Of a DNA stretch of 64,000 bases, positions 9,336-18,704 are shown in pieces (position 1 is the stretch's first letter; each line of letters starts with the position of its first letter). Origin of the DNA: Atopomonas sediminilitoris (lineage in GTDB: Bacteria; Pseudomonadota; Gammaproteobacteria; Pseudomonadales; Pseudomonadaceae); NCBI RefSeq assembly GCF_022601735.1, contig NZ_JAKUMM010000006.1, positions 209,340-273,339 on the forward strand, read 5' to 3'. The position numbers and the translations under genes are program-made. The notes under the pieces were generated by a model. It was not told the DNA's origin and did no database searches. It was given only the letters and a program-made list of their open reading frames with translations.

Positions 9336-10625
9336 ATGTCCCGCTCCGAAAGCCTGTTTGCCCAAGCTCAAGCCCATATTCCTGGCGGCGTGAACTCGCC
9401 GGTACGCGCGTTCAAAAGCGTCGGCGGTACGCCCATTTTCTTCAAAGACGCTCAAGGCGCCTACGTCACCGATGAAGACGACAAGCGCTACGTCGATTAC
9501 GTCGGCTCTTGGGGGCCGATGATTTTGGGCCACAGCCACCCCGACGTGCTCGACGCCGTGCGTCGTCAACTGGCACATGGTTTGTCTTACGGCGCGCCCA
9601 CCGCGCTGGAAGTAGAGATGGCCGATTTGGTGTGCAGCCTAGTGCCGTCAATGGAGTTGGTACGCATGGTCAGCTCCGGCACCGAAGCCACCATGAGCGC
9701 CATTCGTCTTGCGCGCGGCTACACCGGCCGCGACGCCATCATCAAGTTTGAAGGCTGCTACCACGGTCACTCCGACAGCCTGCTGGTCAAAGCCGGCTCC
9801 GGCCTGCTCACCCAAGGCGTGCCCAGCTCAGCTGGCGTGCCCGCTGACTTTGCCAAACACACCCTGACCTTGCCGTTTAACAACCTCGACGCCGTCGCCA
9901 ACACGTTGGCTGAGGTCGGCCAGAGCGTGGCTTGCATCATCGTAGAGCCCGTCGCCGGCAACATGAACTGCGTTCCTCCTGCCCCCGGCTTCTTACAGGG
10001 CCTGCGCGCACTGTGCGACCAACACGGCGTGGTATTGATTTTTGACGAAGTCATGACCGGTTTCCGCGTCGCCTTGGGCGGTGCGCAGGCGCTGTACGAT
10101 GTGACACCTGACCTGACCACCTTTGGCAAAATCATCGGTGGCGGCATGCCGGTCGGCTGCTTTGGCGGCAAGCGCGCCATCATGGAGTGCATTGCTCCGC
10201 TGGGGCCGGTCTACCAAGCCGGCACCCTATCCGGCAATCCACTGGCCATGGCCGCAGGCTTAACCACGCTGCGCCTGATCAGCCGCGAAGGTTTTCATGC
10301 CGAGCTCACCGACTACACCTCACGCATGCTGCAAGGTCTGCAAGAGCGCGCCGATGCTGCGGGCATTCCGTTTGTCACCACGCAAGCCGGCGGCATGTTC
10401 GGCCTGTATTTCAGTGCTGCCTCGAACATCGTGACCTTTGAAGATGTGATGGCCAGCGACGTCGAGCGCTTTAAGCGCTTCTTCCACCTGATGCTCGACG
10501 CCGGTATTTACCTGGCGCCAAGTGCCTTTGAGGCCGGCTTCACCTCCATCGCCCATGGCGAGGCAGAACTTGCCCTCACCCTGGACGCCGCCGAGCGCGC
10601 CTTTGCTGCAATGAAAGCTGACTAA
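9336..10625 (+). CDS. hemL: glutamate-1-semialdehyde 2,1-aminomutase
   Basis: A 429-residue PLP enzyme converting glutamate-1-semialdehyde to 5-aminolevulinate, the C5 entry to heme and cobalamin synthesis. Seen: [19 protein letters not shown] at the N-terminus, the PLP-binding region [50 protein letters not shown] and the Schiff-base lysine in [17 protein letters not shown] 9336 gives the family's usual start; an upstream TTG at 9324 is less likely. The stop TAA shares one base with the next ATG (TAATG). Confidence 0.97.
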   Translation: MSRSESLFAQAQAHIPGGVNSPVRAFKSVGGTPIFFKDAQGAYVTDEDDKRYVDYVGSWGPMILGHSHPDVLDAVRRQLAHGLSYGAPTALEVEMADLVCSLVPSMELVRMVSSGTEATMSAIRLARGYTGRDAIIKFEGCYHGHSDSLLVKAGSGLLTQGVPSSAGVPADFAKHTLTLPFNNLDAVANTLAEVGQSVACIIVEPVAGNMNCVPPAPGFLQGLRALCDQHGVVLIFDEVMTGFRVALGGAQALYDVTPDLTTFGKIIGGGMPVGCFGGKRAIMECIAPLGPVYQAGTLSGNPLAMAAGLTTLRLISREGFHAELTDYTSRMLQGLQERADAAGIPFVTTQAGGMFGLYFSAASNIVTFEDVMASDVERFKRFFHLMLDAGIYLAPSAFEAGFTSIAHGEAELALTLDAAERAFAAMKAD

Positions 10626-11269
10626 TGCTACAACCCAGCACGTTTATCAGCGACGGCCTGCTGGCCTTAGTCTGCGCGGCTTGCGCCGTGCTCGCCTTAC
10701 GCCAGCAAAGCCGGCAAGCCAGCGATCGCCAACCACTCTGGTTTAGCGTCTTTCTTGGCTTTGCCCTGACCGCCAGCGCCGCCACCCTAGGCGCACTGCG
10801 CTATGGCCCGGGGCTAGACGTTGCGCAGGCGCACAGCTGGCTGAGTCAAGCCAGCAGCCTACTCGGCCTGCCGCTCATCGCGCTGGCAGCACTGGTCTTA
10901 GGCCGCCGCTGGACGTGGGAAAAGTCCAGCTGGGGCCGCGCCGTACTGGGCTTTTGCGCCTTTTTTGAACTCGCACGGCAAGCCGGTGTGATGGAGCATT
11001 ACCGCATGGTGCTCAATCTGCTGACTTTAGGCCTACTGCTGTACGCCAGCGCCTTACGCTGGCCCGAGAAACGCGCGCTCGCCTACGCCCTGAGCAGTGT
11101 TGGCTTACTCGCTTTGGCGGGGCTTTGGGTTGGCACGCGCGGCACCTTAGGCCCGTTTTATAGCGTCGATGTATTTCACGCGCTGTTAATCCTGGCCTAC
11201 CCGCTGATACTCGCGCTGCTACTGCGTCTGAGTCAGGTTGACGCCACGGAACTGTCGCCACGCGGCTAA
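10625..11269 (+). CDS. hypothetical membrane protein downstream of hemL
   Basis: A 214-residue protein with about seven hydrophobic segments alternating with short loops, beginning TFISDGLLALVCAACAVLAL. It starts one base into the hemL stop (TAATG), so it is translationally coupled. I recall an uncharacterised membrane protein at this position in other Pseudomonas, but I know of no function. A link to heme or thiamine metabolism is only suggested by position. Confidence 0.65.
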   Translation: MLQPSTFISDGLLALVCAACAVLALRQQSRQASDRQPLWFSVFLGFALTASAATLGALRYGPGLDVAQAHSWLSQASSLLGLPLIALAALVLGRRWTWEKSSWGRAVLGFCAFFELARQAGVMEHYRMVLNLLTLGLLLYASALRWPEKRALAYALSSVGLLALAGLWVGTRGTLGPFYSVDVFHALLILAYPLILALLLRLSQVDATELSPRG

Positions 11270-11337
11270 ATCCCGCATAATGACAAGGCTCGCAAGGCGT
11301 CGAGCCTGTTTATTGACCCATGGATTACTGCCCTGCC

Positions 11338-11901
11338 ATGACGCTGGCCCACCGTTTGCTCATCCCCCTCACCCTGTGCCTCAGTGCACCGCTGTGGGCG
11401 TTGGACGATCGCAACACCTTATTGCTCTCCAGCGATGAGCGCTGCCTGCTGAGCAACACCAGCGGTGAAACCGTCGAACAAGCCCTTGCCAGCTGCACCC
11501 AATGGGCCAGCAATGGCGAGCGGCAGGCGCAGTTTGAACTCGGCCAGTTCTGGCTCAAGCAACCCTTAGAGCGCCAAGACCTGCCACAAGCCCTGCACTG
11601 GCTAGAACTCGCCTCCCTGCAAGGCCAAGCCGAAGCGCAACGCTTGTTAGGCCTGATGTACTGGCAAGGCCAAGGGGTCGAGCCCAGCAGTGTGCAGGCT
11701 TACATCATTCTGAAAATGGCCGCAGTGAATGGCTCCGACCAAGCCATGGATGATGCCGACCGCCTAGCCGAGCACATGCAGCGCAGCGAGCTGGCCATCG
11801 CCACTCAAGTACTGGGGGATATCTTCCGCCGCTATCTCGACGAGTTACAGGCCTTGCCGAGCAACGCACCGGCACCGATCGCTCCCCTCATCACGCCTTA
11901 A
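11338..11901 (+). CDS. exported Sel1/TPR-like repeat protein
   Basis: About 187 residues: a signal peptide (MTLAHRLLIPLTLCLSAPLWA) and then Sel1-like repeats, seen as AQFELGQFWLKQP, ALHWLELASLQGQAEAQRLLGLMYWQG and a third degenerate unit. Sel1 proteins are periplasmic scaffolds for protein-protein contacts. I chose ATG 11338 over 11320 because the signal peptide then starts with a normal n-region. It follows the hemL-linked membrane protein by 68 nt. Confidence 0.7.
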   Translation: MTLAHRLLIPLTLCLSAPLWALDDRNTLLLSSDERCLLSNTSGETVEQALASCTQWASNGERQAQFELGQFWLKQPLERQDLPQALHWLELASLQGQAEAQRLLGLMYWQGQGVEPSSVQAYIILKMAAVNGSDQAMDDADRLAEHMQRSELAIATQVLGDIFRRYLDELQALPSNAPAPIAPLITP

Positions 11902-11905
11902 CCTA

Positions 11906-12646
11906 TTACTCGCCCTCAAGCGGCGGCAACTCCTCCTGCAGAATTTGCTCAATCCGGCCCTGTGCCTTTAAACGACGCAGGCCAGCGTTAACCTTGCGCA
12001 GCAACGCTCTGGCATTGGGGTGAGTCTGACTGATCAGCACATACAAAGGCTTGATATCCAAGGGCGGCTCAACAAAACGTACCGAGCGCAAATGAATCGG
12101 GGCTTTTGTCGCCAGTAAATAATGCCCCCTAAACTGATCCATCACGGCTAAATCAATGCGCCCGCGCAGCAGCTTCTCAAGGTTTTGCCAGTCGTCATTG
12201 ACCCAATCTTTTTGTAAAAAACTGGCGCGATCAAACGCATCGAGGTTGGCATAACCACGCACCACACCAATACGAAAATTACGCAAGCTGGCCAAACCAT
12301 CGAACTCAACCTGTCGCTCTTGCAAGGTAAAAAAGCCCACCCGTGTATCCAAAAGCGGCTCGCTGGCCAGAAAAAGGTGTTTACGCTCAGCAGACATATA
12401 CGCCGGTGCCAGCAAGTCATACTCAGCTTTGCGGGTTGCTTTAAAGGCGCGCGTCCACGGCAAAAAACGCACGTCAACCGTGTCGCCGCTTAAGGCAAGG
12501 GCTTCGCGAACAATCTTGGTTACCACACCATGATGGCGTAGCTCAGAGCCAATGTAAGGCGCCCATTCGCCACTGGCCATTTACACGCTTTGCGCCTGCA
12601 AACCAGTCGCTACCAGCAACCACAACAGCAACCACCAGCGTTGCAT
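11906..12646 (-). pseudogene. solo periplasmic binding protein gene broken by an in-frame TAA after the signal peptide
   Basis: On the minus strand an ATG at 12646, with GAGG about 9 nt upstream, opens 21 codons that form a signal peptide (MQRWWLLLWLLVATGLQAQSV). The next codon is TAA (12583-12581), and the frame then continues without a gap as MASGEWAPYIGSEL and 224 residues of an SBP_bac_3 protein. In this family the signal peptide is normally followed by a strand of the form V-x-L-ASGEW-PPY, so the stop sits at the single variable position x. One substitution explains it. Reinitiation at the ATG directly after the stop would give a cytoplasmic, unexported protein. The rest of the frame is intact, so the lesion is recent or an assembly error. 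Confidence 0.8.
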
Positions 12647-12736
12647 CGCGCACACCTCTTATCGCCATGTCTGTTGAGCATAGGTCAGAGGTGCGCAAGA
12701 TAAGTTGCAGTGCGCCGATAGGCGACCGATGGCAAA

Positions 12737-12759
12737 ACAGGGCCGCTGGACGACCCTGT
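12737..12759 (-). terminator. possible terminator after the GNAT gene
   Basis: Arms ACAGGG and CCCTGT separated by 11 nt, followed on the minus strand by TTTT. It is a short stem, so this is tentative. Confidence 0.4.
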
Positions 12760-12773
12760 AAAGCATCGCTGCT

Positions 12774-13220
12774 TTAGAAAGTCAGCGAGAAGTGTTTGTA
12801 GTCTTGATCGTCTTGGAAACCAATCGAACGATACAGTTCGTGACCCACGTCGTTATCTTTACGCGTGGACGCACGCAAACCAAACGCGCCCTGAGCTTGC
12901 GCCAGCTCACGGGCTTTCAGAATCAAACGATCGGCCACCAGCTGGCGACGCGCTTCCGGCACCACATAAATGTCGTTCAACACCCATATCGGTTTGAGTG
13001 ACAGCGACGACATGCTGGGGAACAGCTGGATAAAACCGAGGATTTTTTCCTCATCGTCAGCCATGGCAATGTACAGGTGCGAATCCTGATTATTGATGCG
13101 CTCAGTCAGAAAGCGGCGCGAAGCCTCAGGATTCGGTAGCTGCTGGTAAAACTCACGGTAAGTAATGAACAACGGCGTGAGCGCATCCAGGTGCTCGAGG
13201 GTCGCAGGCAGGATTCTCAT
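12774..13220 (-). CDS. GNAT-family N-acetyltransferase
   Basis: About 148 residues with the GNAT fold: MRILPATLEHLDALTPLF (strand 1, helix 1), HLYIAMADDEEKILGFIQLFP (strands 2-4), the acetyl-CoA motif region VLNDIYVVPEARRQLVADRLI (the usual Q/RxxGxA loop is here RRQLVAD, somewhat divergent) and a closing ELYRSIGFQDDQDYKHF. The substrate is unknown. ATG 13220 begins the conserved part; the in-frame ATG at 13271 adds unconserved residues. Confidence 0.8.
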   Translation of the reverse strand: MRILPATLEHLDALTPLFITYREFYQQLPNPEASRRFLTERINNQDSHLYIAMADDEEKILGFIQLFPSMSSLSLKPIWVLNDIYVVPEARRQLVADRLILKARELAQAQGAFGLRASTRKDNDVGHELYRSIGFQDDQDYKHFSLTF

Positions 13221-13557
13221 AATGATCTCGACTTCTAATGTTCTTCGGACTCTCAGGTTCGGTTGCCACAAATCCCCGTATAACAGGCACTTGAGCTGCG
13301 CTCATCCTGCCCCAAGCAAAGTGGAAAGCACAATCCAAGCAAGCGTTTGAATTTTATGAAGCGCCTTTCATTAAACCGCCACAAACCTTACCAAGCCGCG
13401 CCGTAGCCAGTGCGCGCAGCATTAACCAGCCCATCAATACCCCCTCATTAAATTGCGTGATAGCCCAAGCCAAGCAGCGCTCAACAGTCCGCTTTGCCCT
13501 GTGCTAACCTGCCGCCAGCGATTACCCGCCTACTTTATTGATGATTTAAGGCTTGTC
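13221..13557. other. 337-nt intergenic stretch between GNAT gene and mpl
   Basis: Divergent spacer that must hold both promoters. I see no convincing hexamer pair, hairpin or repeat in it, and the one frame reading into mpl from 13453 has no conserved content. Confidence 0.5.
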
Positions 13558-14910
13558 ATGCGACTGCATATTCTCGGCATCTGCGGCACTTTTATGGGCT
13601 CCTTGGCGGTACTCGCCAAAGCACTGGGGCACGAGGTCAGTGGCAGTGACGCTAACGTCTACCCGCCGATGAGCACCCAGCTAGAAGCCCAAGGCATTCA
13701 GCTGATGGAAGGCTACAGCGCCGACCATATCGCCCTCAGCAATCCGGATTTGGTCATCATCGGCAATGCGCTATCGCGCGGCAATGCCGCCGTCGAGTAC
13801 GTGCTGAATAAAGGCCTAGCGTATGTTTCTGGCCCGCAATGGCTGGCAGACCACGTCCTGCAAGGGCGCTGGGTATTAGGCGTAGCCGGCACGCACGGCA
13901 AGACCACCACCAGCAGCATGCTGGCGTGGGTGCTTGAATACGCGGGCATGGCTCCGGGCTTTTTAATTGGCGGGGTGCCGCAAAACTTTGGGATTTCCGC
14001 CCGGTTAGGCGCTACGCCGTTTTTTGTGGTGGAAGCCGATGAATACGACAGCGCCTTCTTCGATAAGCGCAGTAAGTTTGTGCACTACCGGCCACGCACC
14101 GCCATTCTCAACAACCTTGAGTACGATCACGCGGACATCTTCCCTGATCTCGCGGCAATCGAGCGACAGTTTCACCATTTGGTGCGCACGGTGCCCGGTG
14201 AGGGTTTGCTGATTCGCCCGCACCATGATGACAACCTGGCTCGCACCCTCGCCATGGGCAGCTGGTCGCCGATACAAACCACCGGCGAGGACGGCGACTG
14301 GCAAGCTGAGCTGCTCAGCGCCGACGGCAGCGCCTTCCGCGTGAGCTTCCAAGGACAAGTACAGGGCGAAGTGCACTGGGGGCTCAACGGTGCGCATAAC
14401 GTCGCCAACGCACTGGCCACCTTGGCCGCCGCCCGCCATGTCGGCGTAACCGCCGAGCACGGCTGTGCTGCGCTGTGCGCCTTTGAAAACGTCAAACGGC
14501 GGATGGAAAAGTACGCCGAGCCCAATGGCATCAGCCTATACGACGACTTTGCCCACCACCCCACCGCCATCGCCACCACGCTGGACGGCCTGCGCAAAAA
14601 AGTCGGCAGCGCGCCGATCATTGCCGTGCTGGAGCCGCGCTCGAACAGCATGAAGCTGGGCGCTCACCGCGATGGCTTAGCCGACAGCGTTGGCCAAGCC
14701 GATCACGTGCTGTGGTACGCACCGGCCAATTTGGGCTGGGACTTAAACGAAGTGGCCCGCGAGTGCCGCGTACCCGCGCAGGTTCATCACAACCTCGACA
14801 GCCTGATCGCGCAGATCCAGCAACTGACCAAAGCAGGCAGCCACGTGCTGATCATGAGCAATGGCGGCTTTGGCGGCTTACACGCCAAGCTGGCCGACGC
14901 CCTTGCCTAA
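13558..14910 (+). CDS. mpl: UDP-N-acetylmuramate:L-alanyl-gamma-D-glutamyl-meso-diaminopimelate ligase
   Basis: A 450-residue Mur-ligase-family enzyme that attaches recycled murein tripeptide to UDP-MurNAc in the cytoplasm. Visible: N-terminal [17 protein letters not shown], the ATP-binding loop [41 protein letters not shown], and [14 protein letters not shown] in the C-terminal domain; these segments are Mpl-specific rather than MurC-like. ATG 13558 with AAGG 7 nt upstream fits the family start. It is followed 19 nt later by ubiX. Together with the AmpG permease at 27265 it completes the murein recycling theme in the window. Confidence 0.95.
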   Translation: MRLHILGICGTFMGSLAVLAKALGHEVSGSDANVYPPMSTQLEAQGIQLMEGYSADHIALSNPDLVIIGNALSRGNAAVEYVLNKGLAYVSGPQWLADHVLQGRWVLGVAGTHGKTTTSSMLAWVLEYAGMAPGFLIGGVPQNFGISARLGATPFFVVEADEYDSAFFDKRSKFVHYRPRTAILNNLEYDHADIFPDLAAIERQFHHLVRTVPGEGLLIRPHHDDNLARTLAMGSWSPIQTTGEDGDWQAELLSADGSAFRVSFQGQVQGEVHWGLNGAHNVANALATLAAARHVGVTAEHGCAALCAFENVKRRMEKYAEPNGISLYDDFAHHPTAIATTLDGLRKKVGSAPIIAVLEPRSNSMKLGAHRDGLADSVGQADHVLWYAPANLGWDLNEVARECRVPAQVHHNLDSLIAQIQQLTKAGSHVLIMSNGGFGGLHAKLADALA

Positions 14911-14929
14911 TCCATTACAGGAGCCCGTC

Positions 14930-15556
14930 ATGCGCCGACGCATCACCCTTGCCATCACTGGCGCGTCCGGCGCGCAATACGCGCTGCGCCTGCTCGACAG
15001 CTTGGTGCAGGCCGATTGCGAAGTGCACGTGATCGTCTCCAAGGCCGCGCAGCTAGTCATCGCCACAGAAACCGACGTAGCACTGCCGCCTAAGCCGCAG
15101 GCCATGCAAAGCTTTCTGACTCAATACACCGGCGCGGCCAACGAGCAAATTCGCGTCTTTGGCCTGCAAGACTGGATGGCGCCACCAGCATCGGGTTCGA
15201 GCCTGCCCAGCGCCATGGTGGTGTGCCCTTGCTCTACCGGCACCTTGTCGGCCATCGCCACCGGCGCGTGCAACAACCTGATCGAGCGCGCCGCCGATGT
15301 CGCCTTAAAAGAGCGGCGCCCACTGATTTTGGTCCCGCGTGAAACGCCCTTCTCCAGCATTCATTTGGAGAACATGCTCAAGCTGTCCAACCTTGGCGCG
15401 GTCATCATGCCCGCCGCTCCCGGCTTTTATCATCAGCCGCAAAGTGTGGATGACCTGCTCGACTTCATGGTCGCGCGCATCCTTAATCAACTGGGCATTC
15501 AGCAAGACTTTCTGCCGCGTTGGGGTGAACAGCATCTGGGCAGCCACGATGACTAA
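14930..15556 (+). CDS. ubiX: flavin prenyltransferase UbiX
   Basis: A 208-residue flavoprotein that prenylates FMN to the cofactor used by UbiD decarboxylase in ubiquinone synthesis. The flavin-binding start [20 protein letters not shown], the [20 protein letters not shown] loop and [21 protein letters not shown] are typical. ATG 14930 has GGAG 7 nt upstream. The stop overlaps the start of the following lipoprotein gene by 8 nt. Confidence 0.95.
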   Translation: MRRRITLAITGASGAQYALRLLDSLVQADCEVHVIVSKAAQLVIATETDVALPPKPQAMQSFLTQYTGAANEQIRVFGLQDWMAPPASGSSLPSAMVVCPCSTGTLSAIATGACNNLIERAADVALKERRPLILVPRETPFSSIHLENMLKLSNLGAVIMPAAPGFYHQPQSVDDLLDFMVARILNQLGIQQDFLPRWGEQHLGSHDD

Positions 15557-15836
15557 GCTCAGTGCGGCACTGGCTTTAGCGCTGACACTCAACGGCTGCG
15601 CCAGCGTCAGCACCCTCAACGCCAGCAAAGAAGGTGCGCCGCTGATTTACTCCGGTACCCGCTTGGATTGGTACAGCCTTAACGGCGGTTGTTGCCCTGT
15701 GGATCGCTTTGGTGTCGAGCCACCCAGCTACCCCGCACTGGACCTACCCGGCAGCTTATTACTCGATACGCTGTTACTGCCGTTGGCCATCGCCGCCGAA
15801 CTGGGCATCGGCCTAGTAGTGCACGGCGGCCTGTAG
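15549..15836 (+). CDS. YceK/YidQ-family (DUF1375) lipoprotein
   Basis: A 95-residue lipoprotein: signal peptide with lipobox LNGC (Cys17), then [11 protein letters not shown] and [19 protein letters not shown], which correspond to the conserved YxGT and D-P-S-xxDT-xxLP parts of DUF1375. Function unknown; likely anchored in the outer membrane. It overlaps ubiX by 8 nt and ends 31 nt from the convergent exaC-type gene. Confidence 0.8.
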   Translation: MTKLSAALALALTLNGCASVSTLNASKEGAPLIYSGTRLDWYSLNGGCCPVDRFGVEPPSYPALDLPGSLLLDTLLLPLAIAAELGIGLVVHGGL

Positions 15837-15867
15837 GCGCAGCCGCCGGCACACAACACGGTGCGGG

Positions 15868-17388
15868 TTAGAAAAAGCCCAGCGGATTGACGTCATAGCT
15901 GACCAAAATATTCTTGGTCTGCTGGTAGTGACGCAGCGCCACTTTATGGGTTTCACGGCCCACGCCTGAGCGCTTGTAACCACCAAACGCCGCATGCGCC
16001 GGATAATGGTGGTAGCAATTGGTCCAGATTCGGCCCGCCTCAATACCGCGCGCCATGCGATAGGCACGGTTCATATCGCGCGTCCACAAGCCAGCCCCCA
16101 AGCCATACTCGGTGTCGTTGGCAATCGCCAAGGCGTTCGCCTCATCCTTGAAGGTCGTAACCCCGACCACAGGACCAAAGATTTCCTCCTGAAACACCCG
16201 CATGCGATTGTCGCCTTTCATCAAGGTCGGCTCGATGTAGTAGCCGTGCTCAAAACCCGCCCCCACCTGTGCCGCCTTGCCGCCGGTAAGAAACTCCACG
16301 CCCTCCTGCCGGCCGATATCCATGTAACCCAAAATCTTGTCGAACTGCTGCGCCGAAGCCTGCGCGCCAACTTGGGTTTGCGTATCCAGCGGATTACCGC
16401 GCACGATGCGTTCGGTACGTTCCACCACCAAACGCATAAACGGCTCATAGATAGACTCGTGGATCAGTGCGCGCGATGGACACGTACACACCTCCCCTTG
16501 ATTGAAGAAGGCCAGCACCAAGCCTTCAACGCACTTACTGAGGTACTCGTCCTCATGCGCCATCACATCGGCGCAATAAATATTGGGCGATTTCCCGCCC
16601 AACTCCACCGTACTGGGAATGATATTTTCTGCGGCACATTTAAGGATTTGCGCACCAACAAGGGTCGAGCCGGTGAAGGCGATTTTGGCGATACGCTTGC
16701 TGCTGGCCAAGGCTTGACCGGCCTCACGACCATAACCGTTGACCACGTTAACCACCCCCGGCGGCAGTAAATCAGCGAGCAGCTCCATCAGCACCAAGAT
16801 CGACGCAGGGGTTTGCTCGGCAGGTTTGAGCACCACGCAGTTGCCGGCCGCTAACGCCGGCGCCAGCTTCCACGCGGCCATTAACAACGGGAAGTTCCAC
16901 GGGATAATCTGCCCCACCACGCCCAACGGCTCATGCACGTGGTACGACACCGTATGGCCGTCGATCTCGCCCATGCTGCCCTCATCGGCCCGCAAGCAGC
17001 CGGCGAAATAGCGAAAGTGATCCACACACAGCGGCAAATCGGCGGCCAGCGTTTCGCGCACGGCTTTGCCGTTATCCCAGGTTTCTGCCACGGCGAGCAT
17101 TTCTAGGTTCTGCTCAATGCGCTCGGCTATTTTCAGCAGCAGATTAGAGCGCTCAGTCACGGACGTCGCCGCCCAGCCGGCTTTAGCGGCATGAGCGGCA
17201 TCCAACGCCAGCTCAATATCTTCGGCGCTACTGCGGGGTATCTGACAAAACACCGCACCGTTAACCGGGCTAATGTTATCGAAGTACTGCCCCAGCACCG
17301 GGGCGCACCACTGCCCACCGATAAAATTGCCGTACTGCGTTTTAAAGTTAACCTTGGCACCGGGCGTATTGGGATTGGCATACAGCAT
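15868..17388 (-). CDS. exaC: NAD-dependent aldehyde dehydrogenase, ExaC type
   Basis: A 506-residue aldehyde dehydrogenase, the same length as Pseudomonas ExaC, which oxidises acetaldehyde during ethanol catabolism. Evidence: N-terminus [23 protein letters not shown] site [20 protein letters not shown], catalytic Glu in VELGGKSPN, catalytic Cys in [13 protein letters not shown], and the ending [15 protein letters not shown] place the start at ATG 17388: GAGG lies about 9 nt upstream, while the ATG three codons earlier overlaps that site. The divergent AraC-family gene is a candidate regulator. It could also serve other aldehydes. Confidence 0.9.
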   Translation of the reverse strand: MLYANPNTPGAKVNFKTQYGNFIGGQWCAPVLGQYFDNISPVNGAVFCQIPRSSAEDIELALDAAHAAKAGWAATSVTERSNLLLKIAERIEQNLEMLAVAETWDNGKAVRETLAADLPLCVDHFRYFAGCLRADEGSMGEIDGHTVSYHVHEPLGVVGQIIPWNFPLLMAAWKLAPALAAGNCVVLKPAEQTPASILVLMELLADLLPPGVVNVVNGYGREAGQALASSKRIAKIAFTGSTLVGAQILKCAAENIIPSTVELGGKSPNIYCADVMAHEDEYLSKCVEGLVLAFFNQGEVCTCPSRALIHESIYEPFMRLVVERTERIVRGNPLDTQTQVGAQASAQQFDKILGYMDIGRQEGVEFLTGGKAAQVGAGFEHGYYIEPTLMKGDNRMRVFQEEIFGPVVGVTTFKDEANALAIANDTEYGLGAGLWTRDMNRAYRMARGIEAGRIWTNCYHHYPAHAAFGGYKRSGVGRETHKVALRHYQQTKNILVSYDVNPLGFF

Positions 17389-17553
17389 GACGAGCATCCT
17401 CTCTTGTTATGGCGCGCCGCAGCACGCAGCGCATTAGACATAGGTCGAAGGATCACGCTATCGCCTTGACGCTCTCGTCGCTTGCTTGCTAGTACCTATC
17501 ACTTGCTTGGCAGTTTCAACACCGTCACAGCCCCGCCAACCGCAGGAGGCGAC
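17389..17553. promoter_or_regulatory. divergent promoter region between exaC-type gene and AraC regulator
   Basis: A 165-nt spacer that must carry both promoters. It contains the repeated words CTTGCTTG/CACTTGCTTGG around 17482-17513, which could be direct AraC-family half sites. No unambiguous promoter hexamers were seen. Confidence 0.4.
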
Positions 17554-18492
17554 ATGCACACACAAGCCCGCCAACGCTTAACCGAGCGCCCACAGCAACT
17601 GATCGAGAACCGCGTCAGCTTTGCCGGCCCCAACGCCGAGTTGAGCGTGTACGACACCTACCAAGCGGCCCAAGATGTGCAGCTCAAGGCGGGCGAGCTG
17701 CTGTATTGCGGCATGCTCACGGGCAAAAAGGTGCTGCACCAAACGGCCAGCCGCGCCGGCGGCAGCGACTTCCAGCAAACCTTTTTGCCGCACGAGAGCT
17801 TTGTTTTAGCCCCCAACCAACAGGTGGCCATCGACTTCCCTGAAGCGCGGCTGGACACACCAACCCGCTGTCTGACCATCGAGATTGCCTGCGACAAAGT
17901 GCAACACATCGCCGAGCGCCTCGCCGCCCACAACCCAGTCCTGGCGCCCCTACAACAATGGCAGCACTGCCCGCAGCCTTTTCTGCACACCCCGCACAGC
18001 CAAGCCACGCAAAGTTTATTGCAGCGCTTGTTCGGCTTATTTACCGACAACGACCCCGACCGCGATCTAGCCATCAACTACGGCATCGACGAATTAGTCA
18101 GCCGCCTGCTGCGTCATCGTGGCCGTGATTTTTTACTCAACAGCGCCCGCCAAGACCCCGAGGCCAATGCCCTGCAAGCCTGTGTCGCGCTGATTGAGCG
18201 GCGACTGGATCAAGCCCTCGATATCGACCAACTGTGCCAGCAAGCCTGCATGAGCCGCAGTCGTTTTTACCGCGAGTTCAAACAGCTGCTGGGCTGCACG
18301 CCGGCCGAGTTCCAACAGCAACTGCGCCTGAATCAGGCGATGCTGCGACTGCGCCGTGGTGATGCGGTAACGCAAGTGTGCTTCGACTTGGGCTACGCCA
18401 ACCTGAGCCACTTCAACCATCGTTTTAAGCGTCAGTTCGGCTATTCGCCCAGCCACTACTCGCCGAAAAGCCCACACCACGTCTGCGCTTAA
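17554..18492 (+). CDS. AraC-family transcriptional regulator
   Basis: A 312-residue activator-type protein. The N-terminal ligand domain (1-190) is cupin-like; the C-terminal AraC domain has two helix-turn-helix units, ALDIDQLCQQACMSRSRFYR and AVTQVCFDLGYANLSHFNHR, followed by FKRQFGYSPSHY. ATG 17554 is set by AGGAGG 4 nt upstream. Its position, divergent from the aldehyde dehydrogenase gene, suggests control of that gene; the inducer is unknown. The transcript ends at the hairpin at 18567-18590, shared with the groESL operon on the other strand. Confidence 0.88.
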   Translation: MHTQARQRLTERPQQLIENRVSFAGPNAELSVYDTYQAAQDVQLKAGELLYCGMLTGKKVLHQTASRAGGSDFQQTFLPHESFVLAPNQQVAIDFPEARLDTPTRCLTIEIACDKVQHIAERLAAHNPVLAPLQQWQHCPQPFLHTPHSQATQSLLQRLFGLFTDNDPDRDLAINYGIDELVSRLLRHRGRDFLLNSARQDPEANALQACVALIERRLDQALDIDQLCQQACMSRSRFYREFKQLLGCTPAEFQQQLRLNQAMLRLRRGDAVTQVCFDLGYANLSHFNHRFKRQFGYSPSHYSPKSPHHVCA

Positions 18493-18566
18493 GCCCATCC
18501 GCCACACCCGCAAAACGGCAGGCTCAAGCTGTGCCACACACGGAACGCACAACACACAGACATAAA

Positions 18567-18590
18567 AAAACCGCGCCGAAGCGCGGTTTT
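18567..18590. terminator. bidirectional terminator shared by AraC gene and groESL operon
   Basis: Stem AAAACCGCGC / GCGCGGTTTT around CGAA, with A-tract before and T-rich sequence after. On the minus strand it is the first hairpin after the intron's 3' exon, so it is most likely the original groEL terminator. The intron now separates it from groEL by 2.8 kb. Confidence 0.85.
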
Positions 18591-18610
18591 CTATTGAGCG
18601 AGGCTCGGCT

Positions 18611-18651
18611 GTCGGGTAAGGAGCGACCATTACTGGCCACCCCTCCCCTAA
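18611..18651 (-). ncRNA. group II intron domain VI with branch-point A
   Basis: Minus-strand GGGGAG...CTCC/CCC arms form the lower and middle stem. The unpaired A at 18617 lies 7 nt from the 3' end of the intron, the standard position of the lariat branch point. The intron ends in GAC. Confidence 0.8.
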
Positions 18652-18685
18652 GAACCGTACGTGCGAGTTTCCCCGCATACGGCTC
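18652..18685 (-). ncRNA. group II intron domain V (catalytic hairpin)
   Basis: A 34-nt hairpin reading GAGCCGTATGCGGGG, AAAC, then TCGCACGTACGGTTC-type strand on the minus strand. It has the AGC catalytic triad near the 5' side (GAGCCG), a GAAA tetraloop (GGGGAAACTC) and a two-base bulge (CG/AC) on the 3' strand, all hallmarks of domain V. Confidence 0.9.
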
Positions 18686-18704
18686 AAGCCCTTGTAAACC
18701 CTTC

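Noticed and set aside
15994..16770. A 258-codon plus-strand open frame opposite the exaC-type gene
   Set aside because: Antisense shadow of a clear aldehyde dehydrogenase; no domain and no ribosome site.
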